A DNA stretch of 64,000 nt from Flammeovirgaceae bacterium UBA5585 (GCA_002425185.1 DILT01000019.1:124304-188303), one strand, 5' to 3'. Shown: positions 45,310 to 53,471, counted from the first letter of the stretch. The notes: a model not told the origin generated them from the sequence alone. Translations and numbers: made by a program.

Positions 45310-48300
45310 TATGCTGCAAAGTTTAATAGTTCTAATTCGAGTTCCAGGGCAAGAGCTTCAAACTCCAGTTGCTCCATTTCTGATTGTGATTGTTTGGGGA
45401 GCATCACGATGGAAGGCTTTGACTTCGGTTCCTTTTTCGGAATCTCTCCCTTGATTAATTCATATTGCGGAGGACTAAGCGAAACGCTATCGTTAAACTT
45501 CTCCTGAAGCACTTGGACAAACTCATCTATTCTTCCTTCCCCCAATGATGCGGTCATCCGGTCGGAAATCTTCTCAAAATTGTTTCCATCAACAATCTTC
45601 AAGAGGTCAGGATCAAGGTATGTATCACCACCCCTTGACCGTGAGGAGGAAACTACAATCTTAAATTTGCCAGGTTGCCGGAAGATGGTTACCCCATTCT
45701 TTGTTGTGATACTTGATCCAATAGTTAAAGACCGAATAATCTTCATTGCCCTGGAAATGGGTACTACTGTTTTTTGTTGCACATCATTTCCTGGCTCCCA
45801 ATATTCGGGCATGAGGATTCCTTTCCTGATTCCTCCATCAATCGTAGTATAACTCACAAGTTTCCCTTTGTAAGCACTGAAAGCCTGAAGCACATTTCCG
45901 GTAATGATGTGCCGTATCTTTCTGTCAACCGTACTTTCTTTAATGGAAGCTTCCCACTTTGCCAAAAGTGATTCCTTTTCAAGATGCGGTAATCCGACAC
46001 TGGCACCAATGATTGCCCTTACGTCCTGTGCGTAGCTTGCGGGAATGGCGATGTACTTGTTGCTACTTGCCAGCGCGAAGCGAAGACGCATTGAACTTGG
46101 CGCATACGGATTCTTTTTTTCCTTATCAATGATGAAACCCAGAAAGACAGCAGGCACAAGTTCCTGACCTCCCTCATAGCTGCTTACAGGATAGTTCAGG
46201 TTTCGTCCTACATAGAAGGAAGTGAAGATGGATTCCAGGTATTGTCTTCTGTTGTTGAATGAGCGTTTTATCTTTTCCTCCGAATCACTCATTGCTTTGT
46301 GAAGCTCGTTGGTTCTGGCTTTAATCGCCTCCTGTGCTTCAACAGCATTACCTTTCTCAACAAGTTTTTGAATCTTCTTCTCTTGAGGAACCTTTTGCAG
46401 GAGGTCTTCATAGTACGCCACGTTATCCGCGATCTCCTTTTTAAGCTGGTCCTCCATGTAACCCTCATACTCCAGCTTCACTTCCTTTTGTAATTCCATT
46501 CCATCCTTTCCCTGGAGTGATTCTGCAAGGAGGTTGCTTAACTCTTGCATGGAGAATGGTTTTTTGAGAACATTAGCCATGACTGTTTCCAAAATGCTGT
46601 CATCCCCAAATTCGCTTGTTCCACCTTTGCCGACAATCACGGTTCTGGAGACCTGCGTCTCTGCCTGAAGATCCATCGCCTCCACTTCAAGGTCGTACTC
46701 ACCTATTTGTTTGAGATATTCTACATACTCACTGTATCGGTTTGAGATTTCATTATAAAAGTCCTGTTGCATGAGTGTTGATAACACTGCCACTCTTCCG
46801 GAAACTCTGTGTGCGGCATCTTCTAATTCTGCTCCATCTACTTCCCGTGTTGATAGACCCAGAGGGTCATCCAATAACATATTGACCTCCGGATTTTCTT
46901 TCAAATATTCTGCAACGATTCTGTCTCCATACTTATTTAGAAAATCAGGGACATCCAGAATTTTTGTAGATGACTTTTGGTTAGAGGTCGTGTTTGCATC
47001 CAGGGATTTCAATTTCTTCTGGAGCATCATCATCAATCGCTTCTCAGCGGGGATAGCAGAGTTAACGTAATCATAGATGGGCTTGAAAATCTGTCCGGTG
47101 CGGTTTATCCGTCCACGTTTCTGAACCTCCGTGTTTATATCAAGCTCTGCTTGCAGTACAATCATCACCCGCTGCTTCACTTTGTCTTTAGAAACTTTAG
47201 GAGTCACAATGGCATGAGCGGAAGCTCCGGTACTTCCTGACTGATTGATTAAGAGAACATCGACTTCATTGTTATTGAATTGTCGAAAGGCATCGTTCGT
47301 GTTAATCCGTTTTCGCGTGAGGACAAGTGCCTTGTTGGACTTTGGATTTAGTTGTAATTCGTATTTGCGACCAGTAACCTCCGCCACTTTGAATCCGGCT
47401 TCTGTGATCTTTCGGACAATCACATCAATGGGGGAAATGGTTATTCCAGTGGATGCCTCTTTGATTCTCTCACTAATGCGGAAATATTCAGCTTGGGCTT
47501 CTAAAGGGAATTCAGAGATTTCAAACTTTTTGAAAACCTTTTGACCATCCGTGTCGGTTTCCGTGTAACGCAAAATCCCATCTAACCCTTTTTGAAGAAC
47601 AACCGAAAAGTCCGCATTGATGGTATCACCATCGGTAATTGCCAGTCCGGCCTCGGACTCCATTTGTTCAATAAAGCTTCCCATCGTGCTGGCAAAAGCG
47701 ATAACTGGTTTCTTGCCTTCCTTCAATCGGGCAATGGCTCGTTCTGCAACTTCTTCTGCCTTAATGCTGAAAAGCATTTGATTAATCACATTAAAGACTT
47801 TGGAGAAGTATGGCAGGTTATCTACTCCGGCCTGGGATGTTCCTTCACGAATTTCTACTTGCTTTCCTTCTGCCACTGCGATGTCATCAAGCTCATCCAC
47901 AATCTTATCCACATAGGTAGTTTGAAACTTGATGATGTCCCGAATGATGGAAGTGATATTATCGGCTATGGCTTTATGCTCTTGCTCTTTATCTTCAAGG
48001 GTAATGTAGTTTACTTCCACACCTTCAAATGAACGTTCTCTTCTAATCATCTGACCTTCTGCCACAAGCTGACTGGCCAGGATTTCCTGCAAGGCTACTC
48101 CACCTTTAGTAATCGCTTCAATCAGGGCATCCCTTGTCATGCTCGCATCGCGGATAGAAGTTTTCATCGCATAGATAGGCATGTTATCCGGGCGCTTGGC
48201 GAATGTTGCTGACAGAAAGACTACTCCTCGCGATTTAGATAATGCAGACTGCATGAAGTTTCCGGTGTTGCCAGAGCCGGATGAATTGTGTGCTTCATCC

Positions 48301-50036
48301 ATGATTACAATGTTATCCTCTGCAATAGCATTTAAGAATGCAGGTTTTGTTGGCTTCTTATCTGGTGAATTAAACTGTGAGTAAGTGGCTACCACAAAAT
48401 GAAAGTTGCGGGGTATGCGCTTTCCCTCAAATATTCTGTTTTGGTCTGTGGCGGGAAGTGCCTGGTAAATGATGTTCCCATCTTCATCCTTAATGTCGGT
48501 CTTACTCTCACGACCATTGACAATGAAAGGAACAAGGTGAGAAGAACCAATCGCTGATAAATCACGGTAGATGTCAGAGAACAGATTTGCCTTTTCAGTA
48601 ATGAAGACGGGCTGCACTCCTTGTTCAACGGCATAGCGGATAATAGATGCCGCGATTCGACCTTTACCAATTCCGGTTTGGTCTCCGATAATCATTCCAA
48701 CACCTCGTTCCTCGATATTGTAGATTGACATCGCTACTGCATCAATTTGTTCGGCTGATAAAGCCTTGCAAAGTTCTACATTACTTCGATAGTTAAGTTT
48801 AATTCTTACATACTCATCTATATCACCACCTACTGCTTCCTTAATTCTCTGCAATGCACTGTGGGTTTCGAAGCCCATTGAATCAGGCACTACTGTATTG
48901 AGAACAAAGCAACTGCTTGATGCAGGAGTATATGGCATACCAAGTTCATCGAAGCTCATTAATTCAAGCTCCAGAGCAAGAGCCTGAGCTTCTAATTCAA
49001 TTTTTGTCATTGTAAATTCTTGTCTTGGTTTATCTGCCGAAGCCTCAGCGTAGGCAGGTGTTGCCTGCCGACCGTAGTCTTGACGGAGGTGGGTTACGCT
49101 CATTACTCGCTCATACAACTCTTCAAAGGAATCAATTACTGCATCGCGTTCTTCATTTTTTAAAAGAGCAGCACCAGAGGGTTTTGATTTTCGTCCATCA
49201 ATCAAGATCAACCGGACATCAAAGGAAGTCCCCTGACGGGAATAGAGTTTATGTCCATCAATGTTGATAAGGTCTACTACATTGTATCGACTATAGAGAT
49301 AGTTAAAGAAGAAGCGATGTTTCCCTTTTTGAATTCTTCCTTTCTTATCATAGTGTGTATGGCCTCCGATAATGATTGCGGCCTTACCATTATTCTTCAT
49401 ACAGTCCAGCGCACGCAAGGCCATCAAGTGATCGAGCACTTCAATACTGAAGCTTTCGTATTTGACGTCTTTGTCTAATAATCCGAAGGGAGGGTTCGTT
49501 AGGACTGCATCAAACTTCTTTTCAAATCCTTTAAAAGGTTGAGTGGCATCTTGAGATAATACCTGCTTATATCCTTGATCCTGAAGATTTGATCGTCTTA
49601 ATTTGTCAATCTCATTTACTACAACTCTGGATGGATTCGCAGAAATAATCAGAAGGCCATTTCCAGCAGATGGCTCAAACACTGTAACGTCTTGATCCGC
49701 ATTGACGAAGACTCCGGCCAGGAACGAAATAGGTGCTGGTGTGCTGTATTGTTGTAATAAAATGCTCTGACTTGTTCGGTGGGAAATGTTTACCTGGCTT
49801 TGGTAAAGCTCAACGATGCTTTCATATTTCGCTTTAAGTGGTAGAGCAGAGAGTGCAATGCTCCTTGCTTTGAGAACAATTGCAAGCTCAGTGTACTCTT
49901 TTACTTCTGACTTGTCAGTGATTCCGTAAGATGCAGCAATACGCTCAATAGATTTCCTATTGTGCCTAGTCTTTGCATCCAACTCGCTTCGAACGTGTTG
50001 AAGAAATTGTGCCTTTATGATCGTTTTGTTCCTCAC
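45309..50036 (-). CDS. giant DNA methylase / strawberry-notch-type helicase (DarB-like)
   Basis: 1575 residues. An N-terminal adenine-N6 methylase domain has motif I VFEPSAGNGLLI (about 115) and catalytic motif IV LTNPPFG (about 178). A superfamily 2 helicase follows with Walker A GDQTGIGKGR (about 449), DEAH box MDEAHNSSG (about 577), FLSATFAKRP, and a helicase C domain LINQSGSTGASAHAI...QKRGRINRTGQI (about 970). The GSTGASAHA and EKRLMMMLQKKLKSLDANTTSNQ blocks are those of strawberry-notch (SBNO) helicases. Phage P1 DarB has the same methylase-helicase fusion and protects phage DNA from restriction. An interspersed repeat is inserted in frame at residues about 318-342. Confidence 0.87.
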   Translation of the reverse strand: MRNKTIIKAQFLQHVRSELDAKTRHNRKSIERIAASYGITDKSEVKEYTELAIVLKARSIALSALPLKAKYESIVELYQSQVNISHRTSQSILLQQYSTPAPISFLAGVFVNADQDVTVFEPSAGNGLLIISANPSRVVVNEIDKLRRSNLQDQGYKQVLSQDATQPFKGFEKKFDAVLTNPPFGLLDKDVKYESFSIEVLDHLMALRALDCMKNNGKAAIIIGGHTHYDKKGRIQKGKHRFFFNYLYSRYNVVDLINIDGHKLYSRQGTSFDVRLILIDGRKSKPSGAALLKNEERDAVIDSFEELYERVMSVTHLRQDYGRQATPAYAEASADKPRQEFTMTKIELEAQALALELELMSFDELGMPYTPASSSCFVLNTVVPDSMGFETHSALQRIKEAVGGDIDEYVRIKLNYRSNVELCKALSAEQIDAVAMSIYNIEERGVGMIIGDQTGIGKGRIAASIIRYAVEQGVQPVFITEKANLFSDIYRDLSAIGSSHLVPFIVNGRESKTDIKDEDGNIIYQALPATDQNRIFEGKRIPRNFHFVVATYSQFNSPDKKPTKPAFLNAIAEDNIVIMDEAHNSSGSGNTGNFMQSALSKSRGVVFLSATFAKRPDNMPIYAMKTSIRDASMTRDALIEAITKGGVALQEILASQLVAEGQMIRRERSFEGVEVNYITLEDKEQEHKAIADNITSIIRDIIKFQTTYVDKIVDELDDIAVAEGKQVEIREGTSQAGVDNLPYFSKVFNVINQMLFSIKAEEVAERAIARLKEGKKPVIAFASTMGSFIEQMESEAGLAITDGDTINADFSVVLQKGLDGILRYTETDTDGQKVFKKFEISEFPLEAQAEYFRISERIKEASTGITISPIDVIVRKITEAGFKVAEVTGRKYELQLNPKSNKALVLTRKRINTNDAFRQFNNNEVDVLLINQSGSTGASAHAIVTPKVSKDKVKQRVMIVLQAELDINTEVQKRGRINRTGQIFKPIYDYVNSAIPAEKRLMMMLQKKLKSLDANTTSNQKSSTKILDVPDFLNKYGDRIVAEYLKENPEVNMLLDDPLGLSTREVDGAELEDAAHRVSGRVAVLSTLMQQDFYNEISNRYSEYVEYLKQIGEYDLEVEAMDLQAETQVSRTVIVGKGGTSEFGDDSILETVMANVLKKPFSMQELSNLLAESLQGKDGMELQKEVKLEYEGYMEDQLKKEIADNVAYYEDLLQKVPQEKKIQKLVEKGNAVEAQEAIKARTNELHKAMSDSEEKIKRSFNNRRQYLESIFTSFYVGRNLNYPVSSYEGGQELVPAVFLGFIIDKEKKNPYAPSSMRLRFALASSNKYIAIPASYAQDVRAIIGASVGLPHLEKESLLAKWEASIKESTVDRKIRHIITGNVLQAFSAYKGKLVSYTTIDGGIRKGILMPEYWEPGNDVQQKTVVPISRAMKIIRSLTIGSSITTKNGVTIFRQPGKFKIVVSSSRSRGGDTYLDPDLLKIVDGNNFEKISDRMTASLGEGRIDEFVQVLQEKFNDSVSLSPPQYELIKGEIPKKEPKSKPSIVMLPKQSQSEMEQLEFEALALELELELLNFAA
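49019..49084 (-). repeat. palindromic interspersed repeat inserted in frame in the helicase gene
   Basis: Contains GGCAGG-TGTTG-CCTGCC (49053-49069) followed by the GCTGAGGCTTCGGCAG word on the minus strand. This repeat type is otherwise intergenic in Bacteroidota. It encodes HLRQDYGRQATPAYAEASAD, which breaks between the methylase and helicase domains without disturbing the frame. Confidence 0.7.
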
Positions 50037-50071
50037 TCTGCCAAATGTAGAATGCGACTAAAGTGAAGGTT

Positions 50072-50131
50072 AAGGATTGTAAAAGGCTGTAAAGGATTGT
50101 GAAGATTTTTACACGATTATGAATGACTTTC
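50072..50131. repeat. array of six phased 10-bp repeats (array A)
   Basis: Six consecutive decamers in exact 10-bp register: AAGGATTGTA, AAAGGCTGTA, AAGGATTGTG, AAGATTTTTA, CACGATTATG, AATGACTTTC. The consensus is AAnGATTnTR, fading at the right end. The array begins 35 bases upstream of the methylase-helicase start codon, so a protein bound to one face of the helix would control that operon. A second array with the same consensus is at 53236-53285. Confidence 0.8.
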
Positions 50132-50421
50132 AATAATTAGATTAATTGTGTCAGATGCGTCCGATTAACAATTCATCTTTTAAAAATGTTGGCTCCCTCA
50201 ATGAATTCCATGATGTCCATGTCCCTGGTTTGGAGAAACGAAGAAGGCCAAAAGGTATAAATCGCTACATTTTATTTAGTTGAAGTCAATACTTTAAAAT
50301 ACCTCATGTTGTGCTCGAAAACTTCTCCTTCTATCATCGCCCTACGTTCATAAAAAAAACAATTGAATCATACTTGCACAACTCACAGTTGGTCACTTTG
50401 TATTCAAGGTTATAACCGTGA
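50132..50421. other. gene-free stretch inside the mobile element
   Basis: About 290 bases between the repeat array and the broken gene. I see no reading frame with a start, no tRNA and no strong hairpin. One open stretch around 50160-50280 has no start codon. It may be residue of a lost gene. Confidence 0.5.
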
Positions 50422-50791
50422 TTACGTTGGTTTACGAATTCTGTCAACTTTCCTGTGAGACTTGTAATGATAAGTGCCATCAACGAGCATGATAATTTCC
50501 ACGTTGACACAATTAGGTGAGAGCTTTATCAATGTCCATTCCATTCCGAGCCAACTCAGCAATAGTTCACTTGTTTCATTTGAAAGATCTATTTTGAAAT
50601 CTACCATTCTTATCGGTTGTGCCAAGTAGGACTGTGTCCTTGTTCTGAATTCTTACCTCTGATATTGACGTCAAGTCGAACGCATCAATTACTTTTCCAG
50701 TGATTGTCCTCGTCTGACCGTAGGACAGAGCCGTTATTGAATAGAATGTTATAAGTAATACATATCTCAATGTGCCTGACCTTCTACTCAT
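50422..50791 (-). pseudogene. carboxypeptidase-like regulatory domain protein, frameshifted
   Basis: Two frames encode the halves of one protein. The first has a leader (MSRRSGTLRYVLLITFYSITALSYGQ) and the start of a CarboxypepD_reg-like beta-sandwich (TRTITGKVIDAFDLTSISEVRIQNKDTVLLGTTDKNGRF). The second continues FKIDLSNETSELLLSWLGMEWTLIKLSPNCVNVEIIML. One extra T in the run before the FKIDLS codons (near 50590) breaks it. The C-terminus may also be truncated against family members. Its first eight bases overlap the 3' end of the HNH gene. Confidence 0.72.
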
Positions 50792-51737
50792 TACGTTTTT
50801 TCATAAAGTCCACACACATTTTTTGATTTGTTTTGTCGTCAAAGTAGTCCGTATTCTTAAAAGACTCGAAGCGCATTTCAAAGCCCGCTGGTATGTCCTT
50901 CAACCTTTCAATTACCTCTAATACGGTTCCGTGAGAGACCGGCAAATAAACTCCGAACCCGGTTGTCCTTGATTGCGTTTTTAAAAGAAATATTGCTTGA
51001 AAGCCTTCAAGTCCTAGAGTCTTTATTAGGTGAACGCCCGTATTTGTTTCATTGAAAGCTGCTTGTCGAGTCCAGAAACCGGTTGGATATATATCCTTTG
51101 TTGGATTCTTAAGCTGCGCTCTCACAATGTCAAACGCCTTACTAAGAATCAGTGGATAACCATAGTGTTCAAAAGCTAAAATGTATGCTGTTTTAAGTAA
51201 CGCAACTTCGAATTTTTTAAAATCAACCCTACTAACCGGAAATTTAATGGTTGTAGTGTCACCCTTGCCTGTCGTTTTTACATACTTATTAAGTAGCCCA
51301 GGATTGTTAGTTTTTTCTAAATGGGTAACGGTAATATTCCCTTTATCATCAACATTGACAATTCCCTGAACTTTAACCCCATTGTGGGTAAATGAAGCCT
51401 TTGAACCTGACTTCGGTTGAAATGAGTAGACATCAAGCTCGTTCAATTTCTCAACCAAATGGAAATCAATCTCGTGTCCAAACCTGTTGTTGCATTTCTT
51501 GCAAGTCAGCGTGTTTGCCTTACCACCGAGTGATTTTGGAGGAGCGTCTTCTAATGTTAAAAAATTCTCTTTGCTCGTGTCCAGATCATCCACGCTGAAT
51601 TGTTCGAGACATAAAGGGCAGATAAAAGCCTTTTCATATTTTAGATCGAATCCGAGAACACCCAACTCTTTCATGCTCTCCAGTTGAGCTGAATATCTAT
51701 CAAATAGTAAACGCCTTTTATCTTGTCCTTTAACCAT
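50784..51737 (-). CDS. HNH endonuclease family protein
   Basis: 317 residues. At about 39-90 lies a zinc-type HNH module: CPLCLEQFSVDDLD, LTLEDAPPKSLGGKANTLTCKKCNNRFG. The two CxxC pairs coordinate zinc and N-N follows as in the family. The position often occupied by the first His is Asp (EDAPP), as in one HNH subfamily, so catalysis cannot be asserted. The rest of the protein (FPVSRVDFKKFEVALLKTAYILAFEHYGY...) is a 220-residue domain I do not recognise. It lies between the small HTH gene and the broken gene, leftward, and may be a defence nuclease carried as cargo. Confidence 0.8.
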   Translation of the reverse strand: MVKGQDKRRLLFDRYSAQLESMKELGVLGFDLKYEKAFICPLCLEQFSVDDLDTSKENFLTLEDAPPKSLGGKANTLTCKKCNNRFGHEIDFHLVEKLNELDVYSFQPKSGSKASFTHNGVKVQGIVNVDDKGNITVTHLEKTNNPGLLNKYVKTTGKGDTTTIKFPVSRVDFKKFEVALLKTAYILAFEHYGYPLILSKAFDIVRAQLKNPTKDIYPTGFWTRQAAFNETNTGVHLIKTLGLEGFQAIFLLKTQSRTTGFGVYLPVSHGTVLEVIERLKDIPAGFEMRFESFKNTDYFDDKTNQKMCVDFMKKRNE

Positions 51738-51756
51738 GTGAGTATCTTAGAAAGTA

Positions 51757-52029
51757 TTACGCAGCTTTAAACATCTCCTCTACTTCCGACAAAGACACTT
51801 TAAACCGCTTAGGCATACCGAATATCTTGAAGATAATAAGTACCTGCTTAATACTGTAGAAGTGTCCCTGCTTCTTTCCGATTTCCTCATCATGTTTTTT
51901 CACCCATCGCTGAAACGTCAACCAACAAACCCCGTAGAAGTCGGCCAGTTGTTTGTGATTGTAGGGTCTCAAAACAAAAATTTCTGGTTTGTGTCCGGTT
52001 TCCTCGGTTTTTGTGATTTCGCGCTTCAT
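51757..52029 (-). CDS. small helix-turn-helix DNA-binding protein (paralogue 1)
   Basis: 90 residues. HKQLADFYGVCWLTFQRWVKKHDEEIGKKQGHFYSIKQVLIIFKIFGMPKRF is an excisionase/MerR-like helix-turn-helix with a wing (GHFYSIKQV). About half of its residues are identical to the protein at 52918-53184. It is divergent from the repressor gene with 89 bases between starts, the position of a Cro or Xis. It probably switches the element's leftward genes. Confidence 0.78.
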   Translation of the reverse strand: MKREITKTEETGHKPEIFVLRPYNHKQLADFYGVCWLTFQRWVKKHDEEIGKKQGHFYSIKQVLIIFKIFGMPKRFKVSLSEVEEMFKAA

Positions 52030-52060
52030 ATATGTTTGTCGTTATTATTTACGTGGTCGG

Positions 52061-52092
52061 TTTGCAATGTTAAGTAATACTCACTAATATTG
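52061..52092 (+). promoter_or_regulatory. putative promoter of the repressor gene
   Basis: TTTG at 52061-52064 and TAATATTG at 52085-52092, 20 bases apart, resemble the TTTG and TAnnTTTG boxes of Bacteroidota promoters. They lie 26 bases before the repressor ATG, within the 89-base divergent control region. Confidence 0.4.
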
Positions 52093-52118
52093 TCAAGTTT
52101 TACTAAACAAATAAATTT

Positions 52119-52916
52119 ATGCTGACAAAGAATGTCGTAGGAAACCAAATTAAAGCGCTAAGGCTTGAAAAAGGGCTTTCTCAGGAAGAATTCGGGGCTC
52201 CCGTGGATTTGAGCCGTTCAGCCGTATCACAGATAGAAAGTGGCCAAATGTACCCTTCTCTGGAGTCGATTGATAAGATAGTTAATCATTACTCAACAAG
52301 TTGGGATCGCCTCACAGGCAACGCAAAACCCACTAAAACAGGAGGTTTAAAGGAAGTCCGGACTGTTGTAACTACTGTGGACAGTTCCGGAAAAGACAAC
52401 ATTGTATTGGTGCCAATCAAAGCCCAAGCCGGATACTTGGTAGGTGCGCAGCAAGAAGAGTACATCGAGAGCCTTCCCGCTTTTTGGATTCCAGGCCTTG
52501 GTCATGGTTCCTTCCGAGCGTTTGAAGTTAGCGGTTACAGTATGCTTGCCGATAGAACTGGATTTTTTCCCGGAGATATTGTAGTTGGTGAATACGTAGA
52601 GAAACTCGAAGACATACGTGATGGTTTCGTTTACATCCTTGTGAACAATGCCCAGGAAGTTGATAATATCGTTTTGAAGCGTTGCCTTAATTACCTGGAC
52701 AAAGGTGGAGTCATCATTTGCAAGTCTGATAACAAAGACCCTCAGTATCCAACTTTCCCGCTACCGGTTGAGAACATCAAAGAGGTTTGGAAATTCAAAA
52801 TCAAACTCACTCGCCAGGCACCGGAACCTTCTGGATTGTACGAAAGGATCAATGCGCTGGAGGGAGATATGGTTTTACTGAAAGAGCGATTGAAAAAGTC
52901 CTTACCGAGTAAATGA
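52119..52916 (+). CDS. XRE-S24 repressor (CI/LexA-like)
   Basis: 265 residues. An N-terminal XRE helix-turn-helix (GNQIKALRLEKGLSQEEFGAPVDLSRSAVSQIESGQMYPSLESIDKIVNHY) is joined to a C-terminal S24/LexA-type domain. The Ser-Lys dyad fits Ser141 (VSGYSMLADR) and Lys187 (NIVLKRC). A candidate Ala-Gly cleavage bond lies at Ala104-Gly105 (KAQAGYLV). A terminal coiled coil (LYERINALEGDMVLLKERLKK) may dimerise it. It probably keeps the element silent and self-cleaves on DNA damage. Its gene is divergent from HTH 1 and convergent with HTH 2. Confidence 0.85.
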   Translation: MLTKNVVGNQIKALRLEKGLSQEEFGAPVDLSRSAVSQIESGQMYPSLESIDKIVNHYSTSWDRLTGNAKPTKTGGLKEVRTVVTTVDSSGKDNIVLVPIKAQAGYLVGAQQEEYIESLPAFWIPGLGHGSFRAFEVSGYSMLADRTGFFPGDIVVGEYVEKLEDIRDGFVYILVNNAQEVDNIVLKRCLNYLDKGGVIICKSDNKDPQYPTFPLPVENIKEVWKFKIKLTRQAPEPSGLYERINALEGDMVLLKERLKKSLPSK

Positions 52917-52917
52917 T

Positions 52918-53184
52918 CTAAGTCAATGACTTATTGATCTCGTCCATGTCGTTAGCTGTAAGATTAAGTTGCTTAGGTAATCCGAAGATTTGAAATATTT
53001 TTTTCACCTGATGAACGTGATAGAAGTGCCCTGTCTTTTTGCCAACCTCATGTTCCACTTTCTTGATCCAGTTCTGAAATGTTAACCAACTAACTCCGTA
53101 CATCTGTGCGAGTTGTTTATGTGTAAGTGCCTTTAATAAGAAAACTTCCTCTTTCACTTGCTCCTCACCTTGCTTTCCCATCAT
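52918..53184 (-). CDS. small helix-turn-helix DNA-binding protein (paralogue 2)
   Basis: 88 residues: THKQLAQMYGVSWLTFQNWIKKVEHEVGKKTGHFYHVHQVKKIFQIFGLPKQL, an excisionase/MerR-like HTH sharing YGV.WLTFQ.W..KK, GHFY and QV..IF.IFG.PK with paralogue 1. It lies beyond the repressor with only one base between the stops. Its own upstream region carries decamer array B, so it may autoregulate through it. Confidence 0.75.
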   Translation of the reverse strand: MMGKQGEEQVKEEVFLLKALTHKQLAQMYGVSWLTFQNWIKKVEHEVGKKTGHFYHVHQVKKIFQIFGLPKQLNLTANDMDEINKSLT

Positions 53185-53235
53185 AATTTGTTCTACGTTG
53201 AGAAGTAAATTTATAGGTTGAACAAAGTGTACTTA

Positions 53236-53285
53236 AATGGTTATGAACGATTATAAAACATTGTGAATGAATCTTAACGAATTTC
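53236..53285. repeat. array of five phased 10-bp repeats (array B)
   Basis: Five decamers in exact 10-bp register: AATGGTTATG, AACGATTATA, AAACATTGTG, AATGAATCTT, AACGAATTTC. They fit the AAnGATTnTR consensus of array A. The array begins 51 bases before the HTH 2 start codon. Further words in the same phase (AATGAATGTG at 53296, AATGGAGTTG at 53316) suggest a longer decayed array. Confidence 0.78.
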
Positions 53286-53442
53286 TTCAAAAACAAATGA
53301 ATGTGTAATCAATCAAATGGAGTTGAAAATAAGTTGAATTAGAGATGGAAAACGTTAAAGGGAGTTGAAAAAATTGTTTTTGTCTGAACCTTCCTGATCC
53401 GGATTTTACTATACAGTACCCCATCGTTAATATACCATAACT

Positions 53443-53471
53443 ATTGAGTGTAGGCAAGGCCTACACTCAAT
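53443..53471. terminator. perfect inverted repeat after the RND pump gene
   Basis: ATTGAGTGTAGGC, AAG, GCCTACACTCAAT: a perfect 13-bp stem ten bases past the RND stop on the minus strand. There is no T run, so it may be a terminator, an mRNA-stabilising hairpin or a repeat. 53286-53442 holds only A/T-rich, decamer-like words. Confidence 0.55.

Noticed and set aside
50160..50280. Open stretch reading RPINNSSFKNVGSLNEF on the plus strand
   Set aside because: No start codon, no recognisable family and no promoter; probably chance or a gene remnant.
53443..53471. Perfect inverted repeat as an att site or transposon end
   Set aside because: No second copy is seen elsewhere and it sits just after a stop codon, fitting a terminator or mRNA-end hairpin better.
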